Shown here: positions 17,964 to 28,000 of the stretch, piece after piece
Layout of the letters: every line of letters starts with the position of its first letter
Position numbering within the stretch: the stretch's first letter is position 1
Position numbers and translations under genes: made by a program
Assembly: GCA_022870745.1 (NCBI GenBank)
Contig: CP085323.1
Span: 3,658,001 to 3,722,000, forward strand
Source of the DNA: Silvibacterium acidisoli
GTDB taxonomy: Bacteria > Acidobacteriota > Terriglobia > Terriglobales > Acidobacteriaceae
Length of the DNA: 64,000 nucleotides
Reading direction: 5' to 3'
Notes under the pieces: model-generated
Databases searched by the model: none
Told to the model about the DNA's origin: nothing
Seen by the model: only the letters and a program-made list of their open reading frames with translations

Positions 17964-19865
17964 ATGAAAAGAAGAGACTTCATCAAGTCGACGGCTGCCG
18001 TCGCTGGCGCAACCGTTGCCAGCCGTTTGGGAATGGCTCAAACAAGCGAGCCCGGTCCTCCGCCAAACATTATCTTCATCCTCGTCGATGAACTTCGATG
18101 GCCCTCCGTGTTTCCAGCTGGAGTGAACGGTCCGGAGGACTATTTCAAGCGTTTTATGCCAAATCTTTATCGCCACATGTGGAAGAAGGGAGTGAAGTTT
18201 TACAACTACCATACGGCTGCGAATGCATGTACGCCGGCTCGCGGCATCATCTTTACCGGCTTGTACTCTCATCAGACGTGGCTGATGTCTACCCTCCTCA
18301 ACAATCCCATTACACCTGTGCTCAATCCCGCTTTCCCAACATACGGCAAGCTGCTCAGGGAGGCCGGTTACACGACTCCGTATGTTGGTAAATGGCATGT
18401 ATCCGTTCCGTCCGGTCCCCAAGATACACAGGCCTACGGATTCGACTGGAATAGTCCTCCCGATCCGTGGGGAGAAAACCTGCAGGGAACTTATGGCGAC
18501 TTCACTTCGGACCCGCCGTTCCATAACGATGCGTATACGGCGAACCAGGCGATTTCCTACCTGAAGACCGTGAAGACCACAGACGCTCCCTTTTGTCTCA
18601 CCGTGGGATTTATCAACCCGCACGATCGTGAATTCTTTCCAGCGGGAACGGAGTTCCTGACATTCACCGACCTCTTTGCCAGTTACAACAATCATCATCC
18701 CGGCCAGGAGCTCGACGAGCTCATCGATTACACCACGACCCCGCCTATCGTGAACTGGGCAACGAACAAGCTCAAGTCGCCGCCCTCCTATGGCTACTCC
18801 ATCGTTCCTCCGAACTGGCAGGATCCGAATCAGTATGCGAAATACAACAAGCCCACGACACATACATTCATTCAGAAGTTCTCAGGCGCAGTGTGGGGAA
18901 ACATCACGTCGAGCCCAGGCCAGGCAGGTTTCCGTATCAAGCCATATCCAAATGGCGACCTTGGCCTTGGTTACGCCGAAGCGCCTTTCTACTACTGGCA
19001 GCGGGGTCTGGATAGTTACACGCAGGTTACGCAGCTTGTGGACCAGCAGATCGGCGCGGTTCTCGCCCAGTTGCAGAAACTCCCGTCAAGCATTGTCGAC
19101 AATACAGTCATCGTGTTCGCCGCCGATCACGGCGAGTACAGCGGGGCGCACGGGCTGGTACAGGGGAAGATCGGTACCGTCTACGATGAATGCCTCCACA
19201 TTCCACTGATCGTGATGGACCCAAGCGGCCGCTTCACCGAGGATGCTGACATTGTCCGCAAAGGCATGTGCTCCTCCGTCGATCTCTCGCTTATGCTGGT
19301 CACGCTCGGTCACAAAGGCAACACCACATGGCTCGAGCAGGCGCCGTACAGCCAGATTTACGCGAACCGGCACGACATGTACTCGATGCTGAAGTCGCGA
19401 TGGGCGCCGGGTCGCGATTACATCCTTTTCGCCACCGATGAGATCGCGCCGGAGTTCTACAACTTCAACAGTGCACCTACCAATATCGTTGCCCTTCAAA
19501 CCGGCAGCGGAAAGGTGGGCGTCTATGCAGATTGGAAACCTTTATCGACGCAGATCGATCCCTCTACCGTTCAGCTGGAGTACTACGATTACGGAACAAG
19601 AGCAGGGCGTCTCGAGTTGTACAGCAGTCCACAGGACAGTCACGCGCAAGAGGGGTACGACCAGTTGGTTGAAAACTATATCCCCAACGAACTGGCGCAG
19701 CCTCTTCCCGGAAGTCCGCTTGACCCGAGCTCGTTGCGGGCACAACAGATCAAATCCGAGATCGTCCACCTGGCCTTCCGTGACCTGATCAAGAATGAAC
19801 CGGATAGTACATGGCAGTCAGGGAACGGTCTCTTCAAGCTGCTCGGTTATGGTGGGCCGTTCTAA
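17964..19865 (+). CDS. Tat-exported sulfatase (S1 family, formylglycine type)
   Basis: A 633-residue sulfatase. The start is MKRRDFIKSTAAVAGATVAS, a twin-arginine signal, so it should be folded and matured in the cytoplasm before export. NIIFILVDELRWPS supplies the first metal-binding Asp. ACTPARGIIFTGLY is the C-x-P-x-R sulfatase signature with Cys89, the residue converted to formylglycine. GKWHVS and VIVFAADHGEYSGAHG complete the active site. GGAG seven bases before the ATG supports this start; the frame extends to 17748 but without a signal. It is likely to remove sulfate from a glycan or small ester. The maturation enzyme is not in the window. Confidence 0.9.
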   Translation: MKRRDFIKSTAAVAGATVASRLGMAQTSEPGPPPNIIFILVDELRWPSVFPAGVNGPEDYFKRFMPNLYRHMWKKGVKFYNYHTAANACTPARGIIFTGLYSHQTWLMSTLLNNPITPVLNPAFPTYGKLLREAGYTTPYVGKWHVSVPSGPQDTQAYGFDWNSPPDPWGENLQGTYGDFTSDPPFHNDAYTANQAISYLKTVKTTDAPFCLTVGFINPHDREFFPAGTEFLTFTDLFASYNNHHPGQELDELIDYTTTPPIVNWATNKLKSPPSYGYSIVPPNWQDPNQYAKYNKPTTHTFIQKFSGAVWGNITSSPGQAGFRIKPYPNGDLGLGYAEAPFYYWQRGLDSYTQVTQLVDQQIGAVLAQLQKLPSSIVDNTVIVFAADHGEYSGAHGLVQGKIGTVYDECLHIPLIVMDPSGRFTEDADIVRKGMCSSVDLSLMLVTLGHKGNTTWLEQAPYSQIYANRHDMYSMLKSRWAPGRDYILFATDEIAPEFYNFNSAPTNIVALQTGSGKVGVYADWKPLSTQIDPSTVQLEYYDYGTRAGRLELYSSPQDSHAQEGYDQLVENYIPNELAQPLPGSPLDPSSLRAQQIKSEIVHLAFRDLIKNEPDSTWQSGNGLFKLLGYGGPF

Positions 19866-19891
19866 GAGCAAAGTGGCAAGTCGCTCCGAGT

Positions 19892-19915
19892 GCCCCGGCC
19901 GGTTGGCTGGGGCAT
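19892..19915 (+). terminator. Terminator-like hairpin between convergent genes
   Basis: TGCCCCGGCC (19892-19901), loop GGTT, GGCTGGGGCA (19906-19915): a 10-bp stem with one G-T pair, placed 27 bp after the sulfatase stop and before the convergent ADOP gene. No T tract follows. Confidence 0.5.
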
Positions 19916-20026
19916 TCCATTCCCATCGGCATGCGCCTTCGCGGACCAGAGGCAGGTCATGATCCCATTGCAGTCCCGCTACATCGCCTGTAAGCGGCTG
20001 GCAGGCGCCGGGTTCTTCACCACGGA

Positions 20027-22495
20027 CTACTCAGCGCGCAGCGCCTCCACGGGATTCACCCGGGCCGCACGGCTTGCCGGCACGACGGAAGCGATGACCG
20101 CCGCAGCCAGGATAATGAAGGAAGAGAGGAAAAACGAAAGCAGTCCGGGCTGGCGCACCTCTACGATGTACCGGGCGATTCCATTCGAGAAGATAACTCC
20201 GCACACAATTCCCACGCCCACGCCAATTCCAGCAATCGTTAGACCCTGCAATAACACATCTTTGAGGATGTTCCCACGTTGTGCGCCAAGCGCCATGCGA
20301 ATCCCGAACTCGCGAGTACGGCCGCTGACCGAGAAGGCAAGCACGCCGGCCACGCCGACGACTGAAATCAGAAGCGCCACGGCGGCAAATCCACCAAAGA
20401 CGACTGCGTTAAGCTTGTCCGGAGTCATGACTTCCGCGCGGATGTCGTCGAGTGTGCTGGTCTTCTCCACCGGCTGCTCAGCAGAAATTTCATGAATGGT
20501 GCGGGTGATAGCCGGGGCCAGGGCGTAAGGATCCTCGGTCTTCGAGCGCACGAACAACCGCCCTTGCCAGCCTTCCTGATCGGTTGGCTGGTAGATGGTC
20601 ATCGCCGGTGCAGGAATAAGGTTTTCATCATCGATGTCAGGCACGACGCCGACAATGCGGCGAGGTTCATAACTGATCCCGATGAATTTCATCACGCCGT
20701 CGCTCCAGTGCAGCTCGCGGTTTAGCGCACTGCCATTGGGGAACAGCGTCTTGGCGAGGCTTTCGCTTACGATGACCACCCGCTCGGTGCCGGCTTTGTC
20801 CGTATCCCGGAAATCCCGCCCTTCCCGCAACGGCACGCCCAGCGTGTCGAAATAGCCGGGCGAGACTGAGCGGAACTTCGCTCGCCAGTCATCCAGGCCA
20901 TTCTTGCGTGCGGCGCCGGGTATAGCAAAGGCGAAACTGATATCCAGCCCCTGATCGTCGCGCCACGGAACGCTGAAGCCTGTGGAAACATGCGCCACGC
21001 CGGGCAGAGCGCCCACGCGGCGTTGCACGTCATGATAGAAGTCCTGCACCTGCTGAGGTGTTCTTCCATAGGTAAGGACAGGGAGATTTACCGCGAGAAC
21101 GTGCGAGGTGTCGAATGGTGGACGCGTGTTCTCAAGCGTGTAAAGCGTGCGCATGAGAACCGCCGCTCCGGTCAGCAGCAGGAACGATGCAGCGATCTGC
21201 ATGACCGCGAAGATACGCAGCCGCCGGTTGCTGCTCCCCGTGCTGCTGCGCGATCCACTGCTTGCGAGGCTGGTGCCGAGTTGCGCGCTCGCCGAGGGAA
21301 GTCGGGGAATGTAAGCAAGGAAGACCGCCGCGGCCAGCGCCAGTGCGATGCCGAACCACACCAGGTTGAAGTCGAGTGTCAGGCCCTCCGCCCGTACTGA
21401 GAACCGCGCGGCATAGTGCCCAAGTACGGCGACCATCGGCCATGCGACCAGCAAAGCTGCCAGCACACCGCTTCCGCAAAGCACAAGGCTCTCAGCCAGC
21501 AGCGACCGCCGCAGCGATGCCGTGCTGGCCCCAAGGGCCGAGCGCACCGCCAGTTCGGATTCGCGGCGAACTGTTCGGGCAAGCACCAGGTTCGCGACGT
21601 TTGAGCACGCAATCACAAAGAGCAGGCCGGCTGCCGCAAAGAGCACCCACAGAACGGTATTTGCGCGGGAGTTGATCTGCTCATGCATCCGCTTTACTTC
21701 GATCTGGTAGTGATTGTCGGGCCTGTATATGTCAGTGTGCTGGGAGAGCATGGCCGCATAGCGCGTGCGTAGCTCCGAACGCGCGGCATCGAGCGTGGCG
21801 TTTGGAGCCAGCCGAGCGAAGACCTCCGTCATCCGGTGTTCGCGGCCCGTGACCATGGTGGCGGAGAGATGATGCGGGCTGGTGACGACATTGGCTATGA
21901 TCTCCGTCGCCACTGGATAGGGTACCGAGGGCTCAAGTACCCCAACAATCGTCGCGTTGCGTGGTCCACCGAAGCTCTCAAGGTGAACGGCCTTGCCGAT
22001 CACGCTCGGGTCGCCGTGCAGGGACTCCTTCCAGAAGCGATACGTCAGTACGATCGCTCCGGCCGCGTTAGGGCCATCATCGGATGTCGTCAGCAGCCGG
22101 CCCAGCACTGGCCGCAGTCCCATCACCTCGAAGTAATGGCCATCGACAACACCCGCCGGAATCTCGCGCGGCGTTCCCAGGCCGATGATGGTAAAGTCCA
22201 GCGTCGAAAATGTCCCAAGCTCTGTGATGGTCTTGAGATTCTTGCCCAGATCGTCGATCTCGGGGATGGAAAAGGCCGCGTTTTGTATGCCCAGTCCAGG
22301 AGCGCTCTGCCGGATATATAGCAGGTGGTCTTCGTCGCGATTCGCAAGCGGCCGCAGCAGTACGGCGCGCACCACGCTGAAGATGGCGGCGTTCGCACCG
22401 ATGCCGAGGGCCAGCGTGATGGCAACAGTAAACCACAGCGAGCGCACAGACCAGAGGGAACGCACGGCGATTTTCAGATCGCGAAGAAATAACAT
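20027..22495 (-). CDS. ADOP-family ABC transporter permease
   Basis: An 822-residue permease of the 'acidobacterial duplicated orphan permease' type. It contains two FtsX/MacB-like halves. The first starts with helix LWFTVAITLALGIGANAAIFS and a MacB-type periplasmic core, then a helix pair near FAAAGLLFVIACSNVANLVLA followed by RESELAVRSALGAS. The second repeats the layout: LRIFAVMQIAASFLLLTGAA, a second periplasmic core, and FAAVALLISVVGVAGVLAFS followed by REFGIRMALGAQRG. It ends VNPVEALRAE, the family's C-terminal signature. No ATPase gene is adjacent, which is usual for this group. The substrate is unknown; it may be an efflux pump or a lipoprotein/peptide exporter. Confidence 0.92.
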   Translation of the reverse strand: MLFLRDLKIAVRSLWSVRSLWFTVAITLALGIGANAAIFSVVRAVLLRPLANRDEDHLLYIRQSAPGLGIQNAAFSIPEIDDLGKNLKTITELGTFSTLDFTIIGLGTPREIPAGVVDGHYFEVMGLRPVLGRLLTTSDDGPNAAGAIVLTYRFWKESLHGDPSVIGKAVHLESFGGPRNATIVGVLEPSVPYPVATEIIANVVTSPHHLSATMVTGREHRMTEVFARLAPNATLDAARSELRTRYAAMLSQHTDIYRPDNHYQIEVKRMHEQINSRANTVLWVLFAAAGLLFVIACSNVANLVLARTVRRESELAVRSALGASTASLRRSLLAESLVLCGSGVLAALLVAWPMVAVLGHYAARFSVRAEGLTLDFNLVWFGIALALAAAVFLAYIPRLPSASAQLGTSLASSGSRSSTGSSNRRLRIFAVMQIAASFLLLTGAAVLMRTLYTLENTRPPFDTSHVLAVNLPVLTYGRTPQQVQDFYHDVQRRVGALPGVAHVSTGFSVPWRDDQGLDISFAFAIPGAARKNGLDDWRAKFRSVSPGYFDTLGVPLREGRDFRDTDKAGTERVVIVSESLAKTLFPNGSALNRELHWSDGVMKFIGISYEPRRIVGVVPDIDDENLIPAPAMTIYQPTDQEGWQGRLFVRSKTEDPYALAPAITRTIHEISAEQPVEKTSTLDDIRAEVMTPDKLNAVVFGGFAAVALLISVVGVAGVLAFSVSGRTREFGIRMALGAQRGNILKDVLLQGLTIAGIGVGVGIVCGVIFSNGIARYIVEVRQPGLLSFFLSSFIILAAAVIASVVPASRAARVNPVEALRAE

Positions 22496-22860
22496 GATGG
22501 CTCCTAAACGCTTCTCAGGCTACGCTAACCTTCGATCCACCATCTTGCCATCGCGACGTGAGCCAGGGAGCCGGGTGGGGACGCGGTTTGACGACGTATG
22601 TTGATATCAACACATTTGCTGCGGTGTCAAGCTGGAAATCCGAAGCGACTCATGCCCGGCGCCCTCGATAACGTTGTCCTGTCGTTTTGCAGCAACATCA
22701 AACCTTCGTGCGCCGCATGAAAATGGGGTGATATGTAGCGTTGCATGCGTTGGGTCAATGCTCGGGTGGACCATCTATGCTTGTGAAAACGCCGCTTGTG
22801 TCCGGAAGTCGACACATTGATACATTGTTGACACATTACTGATAGCGGCGCGGGGAACAG
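22496..22860. other. Divergent intergenic region with palindrome
   Basis: About 365 bp between the ADOP permease (leftward) and the GAF-GGDEF-EAL gene (rightward). TGTTGATATCAACA (22599-22612) is a perfect 14-bp palindrome about 104 bp before the permease start, a candidate operator. Just before the second gene GACACATT occurs twice (22811-22818 and 22830-22837), and TTGACA (22829-22834) could be a -35 box. GGGGAA precedes the ATG at 22861. Confidence 0.45.
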
Positions 22861-24672
22861 ATGCGAGGAGATATTCAGCAGGAAATCCTGGATATGATCG
22901 CCAGGGGATGCTCCGTTGCAGAAACAGCAGAGCACATTTGCCGCCACGCGGAGCGGCTTGCCCCCGGTGTCATATGTTCAGTAGTTCGCATCGATCATGA
23001 GGGCATCATTCATCCGCTTGCAGGATTGAACGTGCCCGCGGTTTACTCTGCCGCTCTGGATGGTCTGGCGATCGGCCCCTCCGTGGGCTCCTGCGGTACA
23101 GCTGCTCATTTTCGTGTACCGGTCGCCGTCAGTGATATCTTCACCGACCCATTGTGGCGTGAATACCAGTACTTTGCGGACCTGCTCTTCAGTGCAAAAG
23201 GGATCAAGGCTTGCTGGTCCAGTCCGATTCTGCAGAGTGATGGCAGGGTTCTGGGAGCCTTCGGCTTTTACTACAGAGAGAATCGCGGTCCCACCAATGA
23301 AGAGAAAACGCTAGTAGCCGAATGCATCGACCTGTGCGCCCTCGCTCTTGAACGAGAGGAAGTAAGAGCTGAGAATCACCGGCTGGCTTATTCAGACATC
23401 CTTACCGGGCTGGGCAACCGGGCGAGCTTCATGAAGACCCTGGAAGAACGCGCGGAAAGCGGCGGTGAGGCGTTCGCGATCCTTCTGCTGGATATCGATC
23501 ACCTCGAGCGATTCAACCAGGCACTCGGTCATGAGGCCGGTGACCGGCTGATACGCGAAGTCGGCGAGACCTTCGCACAGATTTCCGCCCCGGCGAAAGT
23601 CTTCAGAATCGATGCGGATGAGTTCGCCTTGTTGATTGACGAAGGAGACGCGGAGCTGGCGCTATCCAGAATCAGCAGTACAGCGCTGGAGACGATTCCG
23701 AAGCTCTCCCAGAGAAGCGGCAGTTCCAGCCTGCCTCTTTCGATCAGTTGTGGCGGCGCGCTTTCCGATCAGCCAGCCCGATGTGATGTGCCGGCATTAC
23801 TTCAGCGCGCTAATCTTGCCCTTCACCACGCGAAGCAGACGGCCCGGGGGACCTTCGTCCTCTATCATGAGGGCATCAGCAGCACGATCGCACACGAATT
23901 TCGTGTTCTGCAGACCCTTACCAGCGCACTTGCCGAGGACCGGGTCGAAGCCCACTATCAGCCGATTGTGAACCTCGATACCCATGAAATTGTCGGCTTG
24001 GAGGCTCTTTGCCGCATCCGCACGCAGTCAGGCCAGATTATCCAGGCCGGCCAGTTTGCGGAAGCATTGCAAAGTCTCTCCATGGGAAACTTCCTGACCG
24101 ATCGGATGCTGAAGCTGGTAGCAGCCGATCTTCGGTGGTGGCTCGATGATGGAGTGCCGTTGCGCTATGTCAGCGTGAATATCTCCATGGCGGATTTTGG
24201 CAAAGGCAGCCTGCGGGATAGAGTTGCGGAAGCGTTTGCCCTTCAATGCGTGCCACTCGAGCACGTGGTTCTGGAAGTTACCGAATCGGTCTACATGGGT
24301 GAAAGCGACCACCGTGTTGCCGAAGAAATTGAGAAGCTTCGGGCCGACGGTCTGCTCGTTGCGCTGGATGACTTCGGAACCGGCTACGCATCCTTGACCC
24401 ACCTGCTGAACTTCCCGGTCGATATCATCAAGATCGATAAAAGCTTCGTCGACCGGATGTCGGACGGAGGCTCAGGCGAGATCATCATCAAGGCCTTAAT
24501 CGACATGGCCGACGGTCTCGGAATGCGGATAGTCGCAGAGGGCGTGGAAACAACCGATCAGGCTACGCGGTTGCAACGATTGGGGTGTAGGCTCGCCCAG
24601 GGCTACCTGTTCGGTTATCCCGCCGATCGCGAGAAGACGACCGAGATATTACGACTGGGTACGCCGCAATAA
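22861..24672 (+). CDS. GAF-GGDEF-EAL protein, predicted c-di-GMP phosphodiesterase
   Basis: A 603-residue cytoplasmic protein with three domains. The GAF domain (about 15-165) contains GPSVGSCGTAAHFRVPVAVSD. The GGDEF domain (about 175-335) has DILTGLGNR and LLLDIDHLERFN, but the signature loop is DADEF (residues 251-255), so cyclase activity is unlikely and it may bind GTP allosterically. The EAL domain (about 345-595) is intact: GLEALCR (Glu381), VSVNIS, LEVTES, LDDFGTGYASL (from about 502) and AEGVET. It should cleave cyclic di-GMP under control of the GAF sensor. It is transcribed alone, divergent from the ADOP permease. A separate active cyclase is encoded at 53600. Confidence 0.9.
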   Translation: MRGDIQQEILDMIARGCSVAETAEHICRHAERLAPGVICSVVRIDHEGIIHPLAGLNVPAVYSAALDGLAIGPSVGSCGTAAHFRVPVAVSDIFTDPLWREYQYFADLLFSAKGIKACWSSPILQSDGRVLGAFGFYYRENRGPTNEEKTLVAECIDLCALALEREEVRAENHRLAYSDILTGLGNRASFMKTLEERAESGGEAFAILLLDIDHLERFNQALGHEAGDRLIREVGETFAQISAPAKVFRIDADEFALLIDEGDAELALSRISSTALETIPKLSQRSGSSSLPLSISCGGALSDQPARCDVPALLQRANLALHHAKQTARGTFVLYHEGISSTIAHEFRVLQTLTSALAEDRVEAHYQPIVNLDTHEIVGLEALCRIRTQSGQIIQAGQFAEALQSLSMGNFLTDRMLKLVAADLRWWLDDGVPLRYVSVNISMADFGKGSLRDRVAEAFALQCVPLEHVVLEVTESVYMGESDHRVAEEIEKLRADGLLVALDDFGTGYASLTHLLNFPVDIIKIDKSFVDRMSDGGSGEIIIKALIDMADGLGMRIVAEGVETTDQATRLQRLGCRLAQGYLFGYPADREKTTEILRLGTPQ

Positions 24673-25004
24673 TGAAAGAACATTGAATTGGCGTTCCGGC
24701 GTTTACTGACTGCGCCGTAGAAGTCTCCCGCCTTCATTTTTTGCCTGCGGCTACGCTCATCAGCATCTACCGCAAACAGTCTGCCAAGTCATGGAAATCT
24801 GATAGACAGATCCATTCCGCTGCGATATCGTTGCCCTGCAATTGGCCCCGAAGAGGCCTTTTTAAGGGAAGCGCCGACAAATCTCCGTCTGCTCCGTTTT
24901 GCGTTCCCGTTGCCTGTAGACCCTGTTCCCCAAAACTGGGATGAGGAGTCGTAGCTGGTCGATCGGCTATCGACTCTTGTTTGCGTTTCAGCCGGAGGTT
25001 CGCC
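24673..25004. other. Intergenic leader of the large surface protein gene
   Basis: About 330 bp. A small hairpin GGCC-(7)-GGCC followed by TTTTT (24844-24863) could end the preceding transcript. GGAGG at 24994-24998 sets the start codon at 25005. I found no known riboswitch pattern. Confidence 0.4.
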
Positions 25005-28000
25005 ATGTTGGTGGGTTCTTCTTGTAATGTCCTGCGCAAAACTGTGCATCGTCTGTTTGTGCTCTTCGCCATCATGGCCGCTGGTGCGGCAGGTTTACCG
25101 ATGGCCTGGGCGGCTTCCGCCACATCCACTACCCTTGCTGTGACGAGCGCAGGAAATCCGGTTAGCTCGGTCGCCACGGGCAGCGTTGTCACTCTGACTG
25201 CGACAGTAGTCTCCGGAGGCACACCGGTCACGCCCGGCCTGGTGAAGTTCTGCAACGCATCGGCTCCCTCCTGCGTTGATGGCGCGATACTTGCCACCGC
25301 CCAGTTGAATGCCTCGGGTACGGCAAGCTACAAACTCAGACCAGGTATAGGCAACCGTAGTTACCGCGCAATCTTCGTCGGGACTACCGCTTATACAAGC
25401 AGTTCGTCACCCGTCGCCAAGCTCGCGGTTACCGGCCAATATCCGACCACAACCAGCATCGTTTCCTCCGGTTCAGCCGGAGACTACACATTGACCGCGA
25501 ACGTCACCAGCCTGGGAAGTGGGACGATTGTACCAACCGGCGATGTGGCTTTTCTCGATACGACGAACGGCGATGAAAGCATTGGCACGGCAACCCTTGG
25601 AGCCTCGACGCAGGGACCGAACTTCACAAAGTTTGTAGTGACGACGAGTCCTCCGAGCATTCCGAATTTCGGGATGGCCGTGGGAGATTTCAATGGAGAT
25701 GGGATTCCTGATCTTGTCGCAACCAACGGCCTGATCGGGGTTCTGCTGGGGGCAGGTGACGGAACGTTCTCGTTGTTCTCCTATCCCCCCACAGGAAGCC
25801 AGCCCGGGACTCCGGTGGTTGGAGATTTCAACGGAGACGGCATTCTGGATCTGGCTGTGCCTGAGGTTGCGGACAATACCGTCTCAATATTGTTAGGCAG
25901 CGGAGACGGCAACTTTACGCTCAAGTCTTCGCCGAGTGTCGGCAGTAACCCTTCCTCCGCGGTGGTTGGAGACTTCAATAACGATGGGAATGCTGATCTG
26001 GCCGTAGTGAACGGCAATGACAATACTTTGTCCATCCTGCTCGGCAACGGAGACGGGACCTTTACGCTTAAATCGTCGCCTGCTGTCGGGAGCAATCCGG
26101 CGTCTGTAACAGCAGGTGACTTTAATGGGGACGGCATCCTTGACCTGGCTACGGCAGATTGCGGAACTTGCCATCAGGGGTTCGGCGGCAACACGCTGAC
26201 TATCTTACTGGGTAAGGGTGATGGAACCTTCACACTCAGTTCCTCACCCGAGGTCGGCTATGGTCCGAGTTCCGTCGCGGCAGGGGACTTCAACGGAGAC
26301 GGAATCACCGATCTCGCAGTAACGAATTCAGATGACTATACGCTCAGCATCCTGCTCGGAAAAGGTGACGGTACCTTCACTCTGAAAACGACATTCGCTG
26401 TAGGCATTCAATCAACCAGCATCGTCGTGAACGACTTTAATGGCGATGGTGTTACCGATCTGGCTATAGCCAACTCCTACGACAGCAACTTGCAGATCCT
26501 GACAGGTAAGGGCGATGGAACATTCTCAATCATCACCACGCCGAAGATTCTTACGCCGGAGAGTCTTGTGGTTGCCGATTTCAATGGCGACGGCGCGCCG
26601 GATCTGGCCGCGCCGAGTGCCACCAACACCCCAACGATCACGGTTGTCCTGAACCGGGTTCCCCAAACAGCAACGGCGGTGCTAAGTAATATCGCCATTT
26701 CCAGCAGCGGCGGCAACGTACATCAGGTCGAGGCCAGTTTCCCGGGCAACGCAACTCTGCAGACGAGTGTTTCGGGAACGATTCCTCTGCTCTTTGAGAA
26801 GATAGCCACGACGATCCTGCTTACCGCCAGCCCCAACCCATCGCCTTTTTCCGGCGCGAACGTCACCCTGACCGCGACACTCAGCCCTTACACCGAAGCG
26901 GGCTTCATCACTGACGGAGAGACCATCACGTTTCTTGCCGGGAGTAAGGTCGTAGGGTCAGCCGCGCTTTCGTCCGGAGTAGCAACACTCAACACCACCG
27001 CAATACCTCCCGGAACGAACACCGTCACGGCTACCTTTGCTGGAGACTCGAACTTTTCAACCGCGACGAGTAATGCCGTTATGCAACAGGTAAGTGCCGC
27101 TTCCTTTCCAGCTTTTGTAGTAACGGTGGCAACTGACACTACGACAGGAACGGCCGCGAACTGCACCGGTTCGGGCTCGGCGAATTGCAGCCTCCGCGAT
27201 GCCCTGGCAGCCGTGGCCGCCGCCGGAGCAGGGAACATCACCTTCGATCCATCCGTGTTCACGAGCGGACCGGCCATTGCAGTGGCCAATAATACATTAA
27301 CCGTTCCCTCGAACACCATCATCACCGGACCCAATACAAGCGTCGCGATAACTCCGGACATCCTCGGTGATCCGATCTTTACCATCAATGCCGGAACTGT
27401 CAACGTGACGATTGCAAATATCTCAATTACCTCTGGTGGGTTTTGGGGGGGCGGTGGTGTTTACAACAATGGAGTCTCGACAGTTCGCAATTTCTCGGTC
27501 TTGAATGCGTACACTCAGGGGGCAGGAGTTGGCGTATACAACGATACGTCCGGAACTATTACCGTCGTAGGCTGCAACTTTTCCAACAATCAGGGAGCGG
27601 GTCTCGCAACCTATCCGGGGCTGGCTGTCGTCAATTTGGGAACCATGACGATGATAGGCACCTCTGTCAACAGCAATAGCGTCCGCGGGTCCAGCGCTCC
27701 GGGAATCTCCAACGGCGGCAACCTGACGATGATTAACAGCGGCGTCGGGGGGAACGTGATTTACGACTTCGGAGATGGAGCCGGCATCGACAACGGAGGC
27801 ACGTTGAACATGACCAGCAGCTCCGTCTCTGGAAACCAGGCGCCGCTGGTAGGCAACGGGAGCGGCATCCACAACAGCGGAAAGATGACGATCACCAACA
27901 GCATCGTTTCCGGCAACAGCAATAATTTCGGTGATCCGCCAAACTCTGGCGATCCGCCTTCACAGGAAGATGATTGCGACGGTCCGGGTTGCCCGGTCAA

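Noticed and set aside
24673-25004. Possible c-di-GMP riboswitch upstream of the surface protein
   Set aside because: The conserved core expected for GEMM-type switches is not there.
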